Shown: positions 25,611 through 33,895 of the stretch, in pieces
Layout of the letters: each line of letters begins with the position of its first letter
Numbering within the stretch: position 1 is the stretch's first letter
Assembly: GCA_050117475.1 (NCBI GenBank)
Contig: JASFMR010000010.1
Location: forward strand, 1 to 55,483
Direction of reading: 5' to 3'
DNA: 55,483 nt
Origin: Fodinibius sp050117475
GTDB lineage: Bacteria > Bacteroidota > Rhodothermia > Balneolales > Balneolaceae
Notes under the pieces: model-generated
Databases searched by the model: none
Told to the model about the DNA's origin: nothing
The model's input: only the letters and a program-made list of their open reading frames with translations
Program-made: the position numbers and the translations under genes

Positions 25611-26393
25611 ATGGGAAATAAAAGTTGGGGAGAACTATCACTTAAAGCCGGGCAAACCGAATACTTTTCGTTGGGTGATTTGCATGCATGGCTGCGGTTC
25701 CGTGATGAAGAAATCTGGATAGCACGCGCCTATGAAACTGAACTAAAAGGTTCGGTAAAGTCCGAAAAACCACCTGAAGAGGTAGAGTGGTCTCGCTGGG
25801 CAAATAGGGTAGTTACAGGAGAAATCCGCATTCAGCCTGTGTTCCCCGATCTACCGTTGGTTGTGAATTCTGAATACAACCTGAGAGTGAGTCCGGAAAC
25901 CCAAATTCAGATATACACCCGAATACCGACCTGGGTCCGTGTCAGTCTTGCTAAAAATGATTATCAGCTTATCGAAATGCCGACAGTTAAACTTTCCCGG
26001 ACTTGGTTTGGTACCCCTGTTGACGGTGAACTTTGTTATTATGCCACAACAAAAGCAAGGCGGGATCTTTCCAGAGCCGATAAAAAGCCATATGTGGTAA
26101 CCTGTCCTATTCTGATTTCCAATAAATCACATGAGGAACTTAATTTCGAGCGGTTTTGCTTCCGTGTCGAAAGGCTTAGCATGTATGAGCACAGGGATGA
26201 ACTCTGGGCTGATGAGACGCGAATAATTTACCAGGGAGAGGATCTGCGTAGTGATGTGATCATGACTGGAAGGCTTCCTGAAGGCATAAAGAAAAATCAG
26301 CTTTTGGCGAAACCCCGTAAACAAATCAAAAAAAGCTTGGCTACACGTACATTCAAACGTTTATTTGAGGATACCCAAATTTTTGGCCGATAG
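25611..26393 (+). CDS. DUF432-like protein linked to MscS
   Basis: This 260-residue protein has no signal peptide or membrane segment. It is mainly beta-strand, with motifs WARAYETELKG-like (positions 42-52: IARAYETELKG), SRWANRVVTGEIRI, PTVKLSRTWFGTPVDGELCYYAT and a C-terminal basic tail. It resembles the DUF432 family, which I recall being encoded next to MscS-type channels in archaea and bacteria; that fits here, since mscS starts 3 bases after its stop. Role unknown; an accessory or regulatory partner of the channel is an inference. Confidence 0.6.
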   Translation: MGNKSWGELSLKAGQTEYFSLGDLHAWLRFRDEEIWIARAYETELKGSVKSEKPPEEVEWSRWANRVVTGEIRIQPVFPDLPLVVNSEYNLRVSPETQIQIYTRIPTWVRVSLAKNDYQLIEMPTVKLSRTWFGTPVDGELCYYATTKARRDLSRADKKPYVVTCPILISNKSHEELNFERFCFRVERLSMYEHRDELWADETRIIYQGEDLRSDVIMTGRLPEGIKKNQLLAKPRKQIKKSLATRTFKRLFEDTQIFGR

Positions 26394-26396
26394 ATT

Positions 26397-27275
26397 ATGG
26401 ATTTTTTACAAGAAGCTATTTCCGGAATGAACAACTACTTGGCTAACGGTACTTTAAAACTGATGCTCAAGGTGGCCTTGATAATTGTTATTACAGTACC
26501 TGTTCTACTGATCCTTCGTGGATGGGCACGCCGGTTCTTCACCAAAAAGTATGCCCCGCATTACGGGATGTTGGCTGGTAAACTGGTCTTCTATACGGGC
26601 TTGGCAATCTTGGTGGTAACGGTTATGGGGCAGCTGAATATAAGTCTGGCACCTTTACTTGGTGCGGCAGGCATTGTGGGTATTGCCCTTGGTTTTGCGT
26701 CGCAGACCAGTGTATCAAATATCATCAGTGGACTATTTTTGATTGCTGAAGAGCCTTTTAAAGTCGATGATATTATTACAATTAATAATACGACCGGGGT
26801 CGTAATGTCGATTGATGTCCTTTCTGTAAAATTGCGGACATTTGATAATCAATTTGTTCGAATTCCGAATGAGATGATTATTAAGACTGAAGTTACGAAT
26901 GTTACACGTTTTCCAATCAGAAGATTTAATGCCAAAATTTCTGTGGCCTACAAGGAGGATATTGGTCGGGTTCGCGAGTTGCTGATGGATGTATCAGAAC
27001 AAAATGAATATGCTCTGAGTGAGCCTGAACCGCTTGTTGTATTTGACACTTTCGGTTCATCATCTATCGATTTATTATTTTTAGTATGGGCACCGGTTAA
27101 GGAGTATATTTTGCTAAAGAATTCTATCCAAGAAGAGATAAAAGAAAAGTTTGATCGGGAAGGTATTGAAATACCCTTCCCACATGTATCTATTTATGCA
27201 GGTTCGGCTTCAAAACCGCTGCCAGTTGAAATGATAGAACACCAAGGTAAGACAGAAAATAAACCTCAGGGATAA
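26397..27275 (+). CDS. Small-conductance mechanosensitive channel (MscS family)
   Basis: MscS channels open under membrane tension and release solutes on osmotic downshock. The 292 residues comprise three membrane segments (about 18-38, 58-78, 83-115), the pore helix with GAAGIVGIALGFASQTSVSNIISGLFL, then the beta domain (PFKVDDIITINNTTGVVMSI) and the alpha-beta cytoplasmic domain ending IEIPFPHVSIYAG. Length is close to the 286 residues of E. coli MscS. It follows the DUF432-like gene by 3 bases and converges with a small minus-strand membrane gene, overlapping 10 bases. Confidence 0.92.
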   Translation: MDFLQEAISGMNNYLANGTLKLMLKVALIIVITVPVLLILRGWARRFFTKKYAPHYGMLAGKLVFYTGLAILVVTVMGQLNISLAPLLGAAGIVGIALGFASQTSVSNIISGLFLIAEEPFKVDDIITINNTTGVVMSIDVLSVKLRTFDNQFVRIPNEMIIKTEVTNVTRFPIRRFNAKISVAYKEDIGRVRELLMDVSEQNEYALSEPEPLVVFDTFGSSSIDLLFLVWAPVKEYILLKNSIQEEIKEKFDREGIEIPFPHVSIYAGSASKPLPVEMIEHQGKTENKPQG

Positions 27276-27490
27276 CCAGAGGCATTTTTTTTGCTGGCCT
27301 GAATAGCTTTATAGATGAAATAAATCCCTAAAACAATGAGTGCGATAATAATTATCGTCCCCCAGAATAAATAAGCGAGATAGGGGATTATTAGCGCGAA
27401 AAGTACAGTCAGGACATATCTCACTGGATTGCTGTAAAAGCTGTAGGTGCTAAAAAGTGCAGCTAAAGCACGCAGAAATCGGTTCCACAT
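27266..27490 (-). CDS. Small membrane protein, hypothetical
   Basis: A 74-residue protein with two likely membrane segments joined closely (YVLTVLFALIIPYLAYLFWG and the following TIIIIALIVLGIYFIYKAI) and a short lysine-rich tail. The organised hydrophobicity and ATG start argue for a real gene. It overlaps the last 10 bases of the mscS gene tail to tail. I do not recognise the family. No gene is seen in the 258 bases upstream of it, toward dusB. Confidence 0.5.
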   Translation of the reverse strand: MWNRFLRALAALFSTYSFYSNPVRYVLTVLFALIIPYLAYLFWGTIIIIALIVLGIYFIYKAIQASKKNASGYP

Positions 27491-27748
27491 AGGGCTAATT
27501 TGTTTTTTATTTTAGTGCTATGCAGATAATACGATATTTTTGGGGGATTGATTCACTTGGAATAATTAATCGATCTTCTCCCATACATGGTATTAAATGG
27601 ATGTGAAACTGGATTTAATTGACACAAAGTATACTCCGGGTTCTTTTTTGGCTGCTCCTTCAGGACAGGCAGATTATATTTTATGCCCCTGCTCAACCAA
27701 ATTGTGTTTTTTGATTATAGATCAGTGATCGAAATGATCCAGAGACAA

Positions 27749-28741
27749 TCAGGAAGCAGCAACAAACATTTCCTTGTCTTTGAAATCCATCAGGAGTTCA
27801 ATAATGGGTTGCATCTCTTTTTCTTTCATAATTTCGGCCCTAAGCTGCCTGCTGTTGCGAATGCCTTTCAAATATTGCCCATAATGTTTTTTCATGATGA
27901 TGACACCGTAACGTTCGCCATGGTGGTCAACAGATCGGCGGAGTTGTTCTGCGCAGAGCTTAATACGATCTTCAACCGTGGGTTCGGGCAATAGTTCTCC
28001 GGTTTCCAGGTAATGCCTTGAGCGCTCAAAGATCCAGGGATTGCCAATCGCACCGCGACCAATCATTACTCCGTCAACGCCGGTTTGTTCAAACATGCGC
28101 TTAACATCTTGTGGAGATGTCACATCACCGTTGCCAATGATGGGTATTTCAAGGCCCGGAGTATCTTTCACATATTTAAGGTACTCCCAGCGGGCATCTC
28201 CTTTGTATTTTTGGCTGCGAGTGCGGGCATGGATAGCTAAGGCTTTTATGCCCACCGACTGTAAACGAAGTGCCACTTCACGTATTTTGATCGTACGGTC
28301 ATCCCAACCCAGCCGGGTTTTGGCAGTTACAGGAATACCGTTCACTGCATTTACAACAGTCTCTGCCATGCGCTGCATCATATCAAGGTCGCGCAGGCAT
28401 CCGGCACCGGCCCCCTTTTTGGCAATTTTATAAACTGGACATCCAAAATTAATATCGACGACGTCGGGTTCATTGTTCTGGGCAACTTTAGCCGCTCCCT
28501 CCATTGCTTCTTCGCGCCCCCCAAAAATCTGGACACCAAAAGGACGCTGCTCTTCAGTGAAGTCCATTTTATGCATGGCAACTTCAGAATCCCTAATGAT
28601 GGCTTCGGAGCTGATAAATTCAGTGTAAACTACGCTGGCGCCTTTTCGCCTGCATATGGTGCGAAATGGAGAATCCGTCACATCCTCCATTGGAGCGAGC
28701 AAAATGGGTTTATTTCCTAAATCCAGGGAACCAATTTTCAT
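27749..28741 (-). CDS. dusB: tRNA-dihydrouridine synthase (DusB-like)
   Basis: An FMN-dependent enzyme that reduces uridine in tRNA D-loops. The 330 residues form a TIM barrel: start PILLAPMEDVTDSPFR, the catalytic Cys in DINFGCPVYKIAKKGAGAG, then VTAKTRLGWD, IHARTRSQKYKGDARWEY, IIGNGDVTSPQD and GVMIGRGAIGNPWIF for FMN phosphate. The C-terminal helical domain (about 245-330) binds tRNA. DusB is the most common type in bacteria and in Bacteroidota, so that symbol is favoured over dusA or dusC. Confidence 0.9.
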   Translation of the reverse strand: MKIGSLDLGNKPILLAPMEDVTDSPFRTICRRKGASVVYTEFISSEAIIRDSEVAMHKMDFTEEQRPFGVQIFGGREEAMEGAAKVAQNNEPDVVDINFGCPVYKIAKKGAGAGCLRDLDMMQRMAETVVNAVNGIPVTAKTRLGWDDRTIKIREVALRLQSVGIKALAIHARTRSQKYKGDARWEYLKYVKDTPGLEIPIIGNGDVTSPQDVKRMFEQTGVDGVMIGRGAIGNPWIFERSRHYLETGELLPEPTVEDRIKLCAEQLRRSVDHHGERYGVIIMKKHYGQYLKGIRNSRQLRAEIMKEKEMQPIIELLMDFKDKEMFVAAS

Positions 28742-28913
28742 ATCGAATACTAAATATTTACTTTCCTAAAAGAGGCGTAAATATATTGATTATCTGATTG
28801 AACATCGACAGGAGGAGAAAGCCACACTCTATTAAATATGCCTACTAGTCATTTCATCATTTATCACTTATATTAATTAGCTCGAATTAAAGGATAAATT
28901 AATAGGATCAATT

Positions 28914-28918
28914 AGGAG
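28914..28918 (+). promoter_or_regulatory. Strong ribosome binding site of the aldolase gene
   Basis: AGGAG lies seven bases ahead of ATG 28926. It is one of the few clear Shine-Dalgarno sequences in the window, where most genes have weak or none, consistent with high expression of a glycolytic enzyme. Confidence 0.6.
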
Positions 28919-28925
28919 CACCGCT

Positions 28926-30002
28926 ATGGCTATAGCAACAAAAAGTATTGAAGAACTGCTTGGAGACGAGGCTGAGGACCTGCTGACTCATAAATGCGAA
29001 ACAATTTCAAAAGAAAGACTTTACATACCCGGTCCGGATTATATAGATGAAATTTTGTTCGAATCGGACCGAAATCCACGGGTACTCAGGAACTTACAAT
29101 CGCTATTGGATCATGGTAGGCTGGGTGGCACAGGGTATGTATCCATTTTGCCGGTGGATCAGGGAGTAGAACACTCAGGTGGAGCATCTTTTGCTCCGAA
29201 TCCAGACTATTTCGATCCTGAAAAAATTGTTGAACTTGCTATTGAAGGCGGATGTAATGGTGTTGCCTCAACCTTTGGGGTACTCGGATCGGTTGCAAGA
29301 AAATATGCTCACAAGATTCCCTTTATTGTTAAAATTAATCACAACGAGTTGATGACCTATCCCAATAACTATGATCAAATAATGTTTGGAACGGTCGAGC
29401 GTGCTTTTGATATGGGGGCTGCTGCTGTAGGGGCAACAATCTATTTTGGATCAAAAGAATCCAATCGACAAATTCAGGAAGTGGCGAAAGCATTTGAACG
29501 TGCTCATGAATTGGGAATGGCAACGATTCTTTGGTGTTATACCCGAAATTCTGCCTTTAAGGTAGACGGAAAAGATTATCATTCTTCTGCTGATTTGACG
29601 GGGCAGGCCAATCATCTCGGTGTTACTATTCAGGCTGATATTATCAAACAAAAACAGCCTACCAACAATGGTGGATTCAAGGCTCTTAACATGGGTGATT
29701 CTTCTTACGGTAAGCTGGACGAACGTATTTACACCGAGTTAACGACTGATCATCCTATCGATTTGACACGTTACCAAGTTGCAAATTGTTATATGGGACG
29801 TTCCGGTCTGATTAATTCCGGGGGCGCTTCAGGCAAGAATGATTTTGCTCAAGCAGTGCGGACGGCGGTTATAAATAAACGTGCCGGCGGCATGGGGCTT
29901 ATAAGTGGCCGAAAAGCTTTTCAACGCCCTATGAAAGAGGGGGTTAAGCTATTGAATTTTATCCAGGATGTATATCTTGATGATGAGATTTCGGTCGCGT
30001 AA
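28926..30002 (+). CDS. fbaB: Class I fructose-bisphosphate aldolase (FbaB/DhnA type)
   Basis: This enzyme cleaves fructose 1,6-bisphosphate in glycolysis, or makes it in gluconeogenesis, using a Schiff-base lysine without metal. The 358 residues show the DhnA-type barrel: SILPVDQGVEHSG, FIVKINHNELM, TILWCYTRNSAFKV, the likely Schiff-base region ADIIKQKQP, and the phosphate-binding GGASGKNDF and GGMGLISGRKAFQRP near the end. The strong ribosome binding site and a strong terminator (30020-30058) mark it as an isolated, probably well-expressed gene. Confidence 0.93.
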   Translation: MAIATKSIEELLGDEAEDLLTHKCETISKERLYIPGPDYIDEILFESDRNPRVLRNLQSLLDHGRLGGTGYVSILPVDQGVEHSGGASFAPNPDYFDPEKIVELAIEGGCNGVASTFGVLGSVARKYAHKIPFIVKINHNELMTYPNNYDQIMFGTVERAFDMGAAAVGATIYFGSKESNRQIQEVAKAFERAHELGMATILWCYTRNSAFKVDGKDYHSSADLTGQANHLGVTIQADIIKQKQPTNNGGFKALNMGDSSYGKLDERIYTELTTDHPIDLTRYQVANCYMGRSGLINSGGASGKNDFAQAVRTAVINKRAGGMGLISGRKAFQRPMKEGVKLLNFIQDVYLDDEISVA

Positions 30003-30019
30003 TTCGATTTTTTGAATTT

Positions 30020-30058
30020 AAGGCCTTATGGATTTTTAAATTCCATAAGGCCTTTTTT
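30020..30058 (+). terminator. Rho-independent terminator of the aldolase gene
   Basis: A perfect 13-base stem (AAGGCCTTATGGA at 30020-30032 with TCCATAAGGCCTT at 30042-30054), a 9-base loop and a run of T (30053-30058) follow the aldolase stop by 18 bases. Confidence 0.92.
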
Positions 30059-30165
30059 ATGAAACTGTTGAATTCGATTTTCGTTATGTAAAGTAATTTA
30101 CAAGTTCGAAAATTCGAGTAATATTATGTTTCTATTATATCGTATAATCTATAGTATCATTTTAC

Positions 30166-31251
30166 TTGTCTAAGAACGAAACTCAAATACAAGAAGATCC
30201 GAAAAGTTATTTTTCCCAAAAATATCTTTTCATTTCCATTGGCCTTAGTATCGCCACAATGGCCTTGGTGGTATATCTTACATATACACCGGGGGTATTA
30301 GAACATTTGAAGCCCAAGCGTCTTCCGGGCTTGTTTATTGCATTATTTGTTTCTTTCCTGAGACTTTGGCTGGCAGCCGCCAAGATTCGATATTTATCAG
30401 AGAAACAATTGGGATGGATGGCTTCTTTTCGGGTTATGCTAAGTTGGGATTTTACTTCTTCTGTGACACCTTCTACGATTGGAGGAGCCCCAATGGCAAC
30501 CTATGCCCTGACAAAAGAGGGATTCAAGCTGGGGCAGTCCACAGCAATAATTTTGTATAGCGTGCTCTTGGATCAACTGTGGTTTGCCTCAGCTGTACCC
30601 ATATTGTTGATTACGGGCCTTTTCTTTGAAGTGGTCCCAAACAGCATTGGAATGGTCGGGCATGCTTCGATGATTTTGCTGTATGTCGGCTTACTCAGTT
30701 ATGCAGGGTTGATGGCCTATGGAGTTCTCAAAAATCCAAATGCTATAAAAAGAGTCGTAAATTTTGTTTTTCGCCTTCCTTTTTTGCGTCGGTGGAAGGA
30801 TAAAGTCAGTGAGGAGGCTGAAAATCTGGTGGAGCATTCTCATGAGCTCCGAAAAAAACCTAGTAGCTTCTTGTTTAAAGCATTTTTCTTGTCGACAATG
30901 TCATGGCTGTGCCGGGTTGCCCTGCCTACAATCGTCGTGTTGAGTTTATTGCCGGCTGATGTGATCTTGTCGGTTTTGCGTAGTTTGGCTATGAACCTGG
31001 CTTTTCTCATAATGCCTACCCCAGGTGGCAGTGGTGGTGTAGAAGGGCTTTTTGCTATTTTCCAGGGCCCCCTTATGGATAGGAAGGCCTTTATTGGTTT
31101 GGCTGTCTTTGCCTGGCGGATTATCAGCTATTATATCAGTATCGGGCTGGGTATGATGGCAACTACGTGGTATATCAATCGATCTGTGATTGATAATTTC
31201 GATAGTGACGAGGAGACAATAGAGAGTGATTTATCATCCAAATCTGCCTAA
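30166..31251 (+). CDS. Flippase-like / lysylphosphatidylglycerol synthetase TM-domain protein (UPF0104)
   Basis: A 361-residue inner-membrane protein with about eight membrane segments and the family motifs TPSTIGGAPMATYALTKEG and MPTPGGSGGVEGLFA, found in UPF0104/AglD/MprF-N-like membrane proteins. These are linked to lipid flipping or glycolipid export; substrate is unknown here. No ATG occurs between an in-frame stop at 30145 and the first membrane segment, so TTG 30166 is the likely start. radA starts 3 bases after its stop. Confidence 0.85.
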   Translation: MSKNETQIQEDPKSYFSQKYLFISIGLSIATMALVVYLTYTPGVLEHLKPKRLPGLFIALFVSFLRLWLAAAKIRYLSEKQLGWMASFRVMLSWDFTSSVTPSTIGGAPMATYALTKEGFKLGQSTAIILYSVLLDQLWFASAVPILLITGLFFEVVPNSIGMVGHASMILLYVGLLSYAGLMAYGVLKNPNAIKRVVNFVFRLPFLRRWKDKVSEEAENLVEHSHELRKKPSSFLFKAFFLSTMSWLCRVALPTIVVLSLLPADVILSVLRSLAMNLAFLIMPTPGGSGGVEGLFAIFQGPLMDRKAFIGLAVFAWRIISYYISIGLGMMATTWYINRSVIDNFDSDEETIESDLSSKSA

Positions 31252-31254
31252 GGT

Positions 31255-32619
31255 ATGCCTAAAGATCGAATCCAGTTTGTTTGTGACGAATGTGGGCATA
31301 CTTCAACCAAATGGCTGGGGAACTGTCCCAATTGCGGTAGCTGGCATACCTTTAAGGAATTTAAAGTTGAACGTAAAACATCAAAGCAGAAAGAGCATAA
31401 GGGAAAGGTCGAAGGCTTAAAGCAGTCACAACCGCCTCGGAAATTGGGTGAGATAGATGCGGATTCGGATGAACGTTTTTTGAGTAACATCCCGGAATTG
31501 GATCGTGTGCTCGGAGGAGGGTTTGTCCCGGGCTCATTTGTGCTTATTGGCGGAGACCCCGGAATAGGGAAAAGTACGCTTACCCTCCAGATAGGAAAAT
31601 CACAACCCGAGCTGGAAATTCTTTATTGTGCAGGAGAAGAATCTGCAGGGCAGATTAAGCAGCGGGCCAAGCGTCTGGGTGTAAATTCTGACAACTTTTA
31701 TATTTATACCGAAACGGACATCGATAAAGTGCTCAGTGAAGCACAGAAGTTGGATCCGGATTTGCTAGTCATCGATTCCATACAGACGGTTTACCGAACA
31801 GAATTGACAAGCATGGCCGGAAGCATTCAACAAGTCAAAGAATGCGCCGCATTATTGCAGCAACTGGCCAAAAAACAGAATATTACTACCTTTGTCATTG
31901 GCCATGTTACCAAAGACGGTGTTATTGCCGGACCACGGGTGCTTGAACATATGGTGGATACCGTATTACAGTTTGAAGGCGATAGTAATTATAATTATAG
32001 AATGTTGCGAAGTCTCAAGAATCGATTTGGCCCCGCGCAGGAAGTGGGTGTTTTTGAGATGAAAGAGTCGGGCCTTCATGACGTTTTAAACCCTTCACAG
32101 TTGTTTCTTTCGGAATATGACGAGAAGGTTAGTGGCAATGCTGTTATTTGTTCGATCGAAGGATCCCGACCCTTGCTTGTGGAAGTACAGGCTTTGGTGA
32201 CTCCAAGCAATTACGGAACCCCACAGCGAACGGCTAATGGCTTTGATCACCGTAGATTAGCGTTGTTATTGGCAGTCTTGGAAAAGAGAGGCGGATATCA
32301 ATTTTCAGGACAGGATGTATACCTTAATATTGCCGGTGGATTAAAGGTAAATGATCCGGCAGCAGATTTGGGCGTAACTTCAGCTTTGGTGTCAAGCCTA
32401 TTGGACAAGCCGATCTCCAGTAAAATCGCTTTTTTGGGGGAAGTGGGATTGGGAGGGGAGGTAAGGGCTGTAAATAAGATTGATCACCGTCTTGGGGAGA
32501 TACAAAAACTTGGCTTCAAACATGCCATCATACCAAAAGCCAATAGTCCGCAGAAAACTAACGGCCTGACTATCAGCAGCGTCCCCAATATTATAAATTC
32601 AATAAAAAAAGCCCTTTAG
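31255..32619 (+). CDS. radA: DNA repair protein RadA
   Basis: RadA (Sms) is a hexameric RecA-like helicase that promotes branch migration in recombination and transformation. The 454 residues contain a zinc finger (C10, C13, C24, C27), Walker A GGDPGIGKSTL, the signature KNRFGPAQEVGVFEM and a C-terminal Lon-protease-like domain with LNIAGGLKVNDPAADLGV. The end of the coding sequence carries one arm of a hairpin that terminates rpsU from the other strand. Confidence 0.95.
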   Translation: MPKDRIQFVCDECGHTSTKWLGNCPNCGSWHTFKEFKVERKTSKQKEHKGKVEGLKQSQPPRKLGEIDADSDERFLSNIPELDRVLGGGFVPGSFVLIGGDPGIGKSTLTLQIGKSQPELEILYCAGEESAGQIKQRAKRLGVNSDNFYIYTETDIDKVLSEAQKLDPDLLVIDSIQTVYRTELTSMAGSIQQVKECAALLQQLAKKQNITTFVIGHVTKDGVIAGPRVLEHMVDTVLQFEGDSNYNYRMLRSLKNRFGPAQEVGVFEMKESGLHDVLNPSQLFLSEYDEKVSGNAVICSIEGSRPLLVEVQALVTPSNYGTPQRTANGFDHRRLALLLAVLEKRGGYQFSGQDVYLNIAGGLKVNDPAADLGVTSALVSSLLDKPISSKIAFLGEVGLGGEVRAVNKIDHRLGEIQKLGFKHAIIPKANSPQKTNGLTISSVPNIINSIKKAL

Positions 32620-32636
32620 CTTATTTCCAAAGAGCT
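32601..32636 (-). terminator. Terminator of rpsU, overlapping the end of radA
   Basis: On the minus strand AGCTCTTT (32636-32629) pairs with AAAGGGCT (32617-32610), with one G-T pair, around an 11-base loop, and is followed by a run of T. The right half lies within the last codons and stop of radA. In the plus direction the stem has one mismatch and a short T run, so it may be partly bidirectional. Confidence 0.7.
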
Positions 32637-32659
32637 TTTCTTGATAGAAAAATCCTTTC

Positions 32660-32854
32660 CTAGTACTGATGGCGTTGACGTCTTCGCTGTTCACGAATAC
32701 TTTTCTTCAAAGCTTCACGTCGTTCTTTCGAAGGCTTGGTATATTGCTGACGTTCTTTGTACTCATTGAGAATTCGCGAACGAGTCACCAATTTTTTGAA
32801 GCGATTGATAGCTCGATCAATGCTTTCATTATCTTTTACTTTAACTCCGACCAT
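32660..32854 (-). CDS. rpsU: 30S ribosomal protein bS21
   Basis: This 64-residue basic protein (starts MVGVKVKDNESIDRAINRFK, and has a C-terminal REQRRRQRHQY run) is bS21, which sits near the anti-Shine-Dalgarno region of 16S rRNA. The length and central SRILNEYKERQQYTKPS agree with Bacteroidota members. The gene is monocistronic: it has its own upstream -7 box and downstream terminator. Confidence 0.93.
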   Translation of the reverse strand: MVGVKVKDNESIDRAINRFKKLVTRSRILNEYKERQQYTKPSKERREALKKSIREQRRRQRHQY

Positions 32855-32889
32855 AAATGTTAATTATTTTTCTTTCAATTCGTAGACGC

Positions 32890-32897
32890 CAAATATA
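32890..32897 (-). promoter_or_regulatory. -7 box of the rpsU promoter
   Basis: On the minus strand TATATTTG matches the Bacteroidota -7 consensus and lies 35 bases before the rpsU ATG. A -33 TTTG at ideal distance is not obvious. The remaining gap up to 33049 shows nothing else. Confidence 0.5.
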
Positions 32898-33049
32898 AAC
32901 ATCTTTTTGGAAATGTGCATAATGATAACGCATAAAAAACGAGGATTGTTCCTGGAATAACATAAGGTATTGCCCGGTTAACAGAAAAATGATTAAATAC
33001 TACCTCAGAATAGCCCGCTATCCTTCCTTTTCCTGTAGATTTATGAACC

Positions 33050-33892
33050 CTAATCAAGTAATCCGGGATTGATTATCAATTCCTTCGGAATATTACCGGG
33101 ATGGATTCCAAGCCCAAAAAGGGCGTAATCATATTTTGCGGGATCTTGAGGATCCAGAATTTTAAGGGCATTCGTGAGTTCGTTCACCGCCTCCCAGTCG
33201 TTATAAGTGCGTGAAAGCATTCCTAAAACTCTTGATTGCCGGGCGACATGAACATCAAGTGGTATCAATAATTCGGATGGGGGGATGAAACTCATTAAAC
33301 CTAAATCAACGGGACTTTTCTTACGTACTGCCCATCGAAGATACAAGTAAAGGCGTTTGCACGAACTTTTTTTATCAGCATTGGAAATGTGTTTTCTTGT
33401 TCGCTGAGGCGTTTCAGGATGCTGAGCAAAAAATTTTTCGTGGAAGATTGCCATCAATGGGCGACCGGTTGCTTTGGCCTGGCAGTAGCACCCTTCCCAA
33501 AAAAGTTCGAATGAATTCCACTTTAATAAAATGGTTTGTAGGATCCTTACCAACCATTTAATATCTACAGGCTTAAAGGTTCGATGCTTAAATCCCTCTA
33601 AGCGTCTTGCGTCGCGATCGGTAAAGTTTGTAATAAATTCGGTAGGGCGGTTTTCCATCCTGTTCAAAAGGTCCTGCACCTTACGAATAACGATGTCGCG
33701 ACGTCCCCACGCCATTATGGCGGCAAAAAATCCGGCTAACAGCTGATCTTCCTTGTCATTGAAAGCATGCATGAAAAGAACGGGATCGGAATCGATGTAA
33801 TTGGGCTTTTCAATTCGATTTACCCAGTTATCCAAGAATGGTTTTAGGTTCCGTATTTGTTTTTCCGAACGTTTGTTTAGGGTAAGCGACAC
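33050..33892 (-). CDS. TIGR02757 (DUF2400) family protein
   Basis: The 280-residue protein is cytoplasmic and matches the TIGR02757/DUF2400 family: start LKPFLDNWVNRIEKPNYI with SDPVLFMHAF, core AAIMAWGRRDIVIRKV, and the region FIPPSELLIPLDVHVARQSR with the end of the domain DPQDPAKYDYALFGLGI. The PLDVHVARQSRVLGM segment looks like the VDxHVxRxxxRLG part of helix-hairpin-helix DNA glycosylases. It lies 3 bases after mutY on the same strand, which suggests a DNA-repair role; the function itself is unproven. Confidence 0.85.
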   Translation of the reverse strand: MSLTLNKRSEKQIRNLKPFLDNWVNRIEKPNYIDSDPVLFMHAFNDKEDQLLAGFFAAIMAWGRRDIVIRKVQDLLNRMENRPTEFITNFTDRDARRLEGFKHRTFKPVDIKWLVRILQTILLKWNSFELFWEGCYCQAKATGRPLMAIFHEKFFAQHPETPQRTRKHISNADKKSSCKRLYLYLRWAVRKKSPVDLGLMSFIPPSELLIPLDVHVARQSRVLGMLSRTYNDWEAVNELTNALKILDPQDPAKYDYALFGLGIHPGNIPKELIINPGLLD

Positions 33893-33895
33893 TAG

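Noticed and set aside
27491..27748. Plus-strand frame near 27683 that runs into dusB
   Set aside because: It is the complement of dusB codons over most of its length, with no start signal; the gap itself shows no gene.
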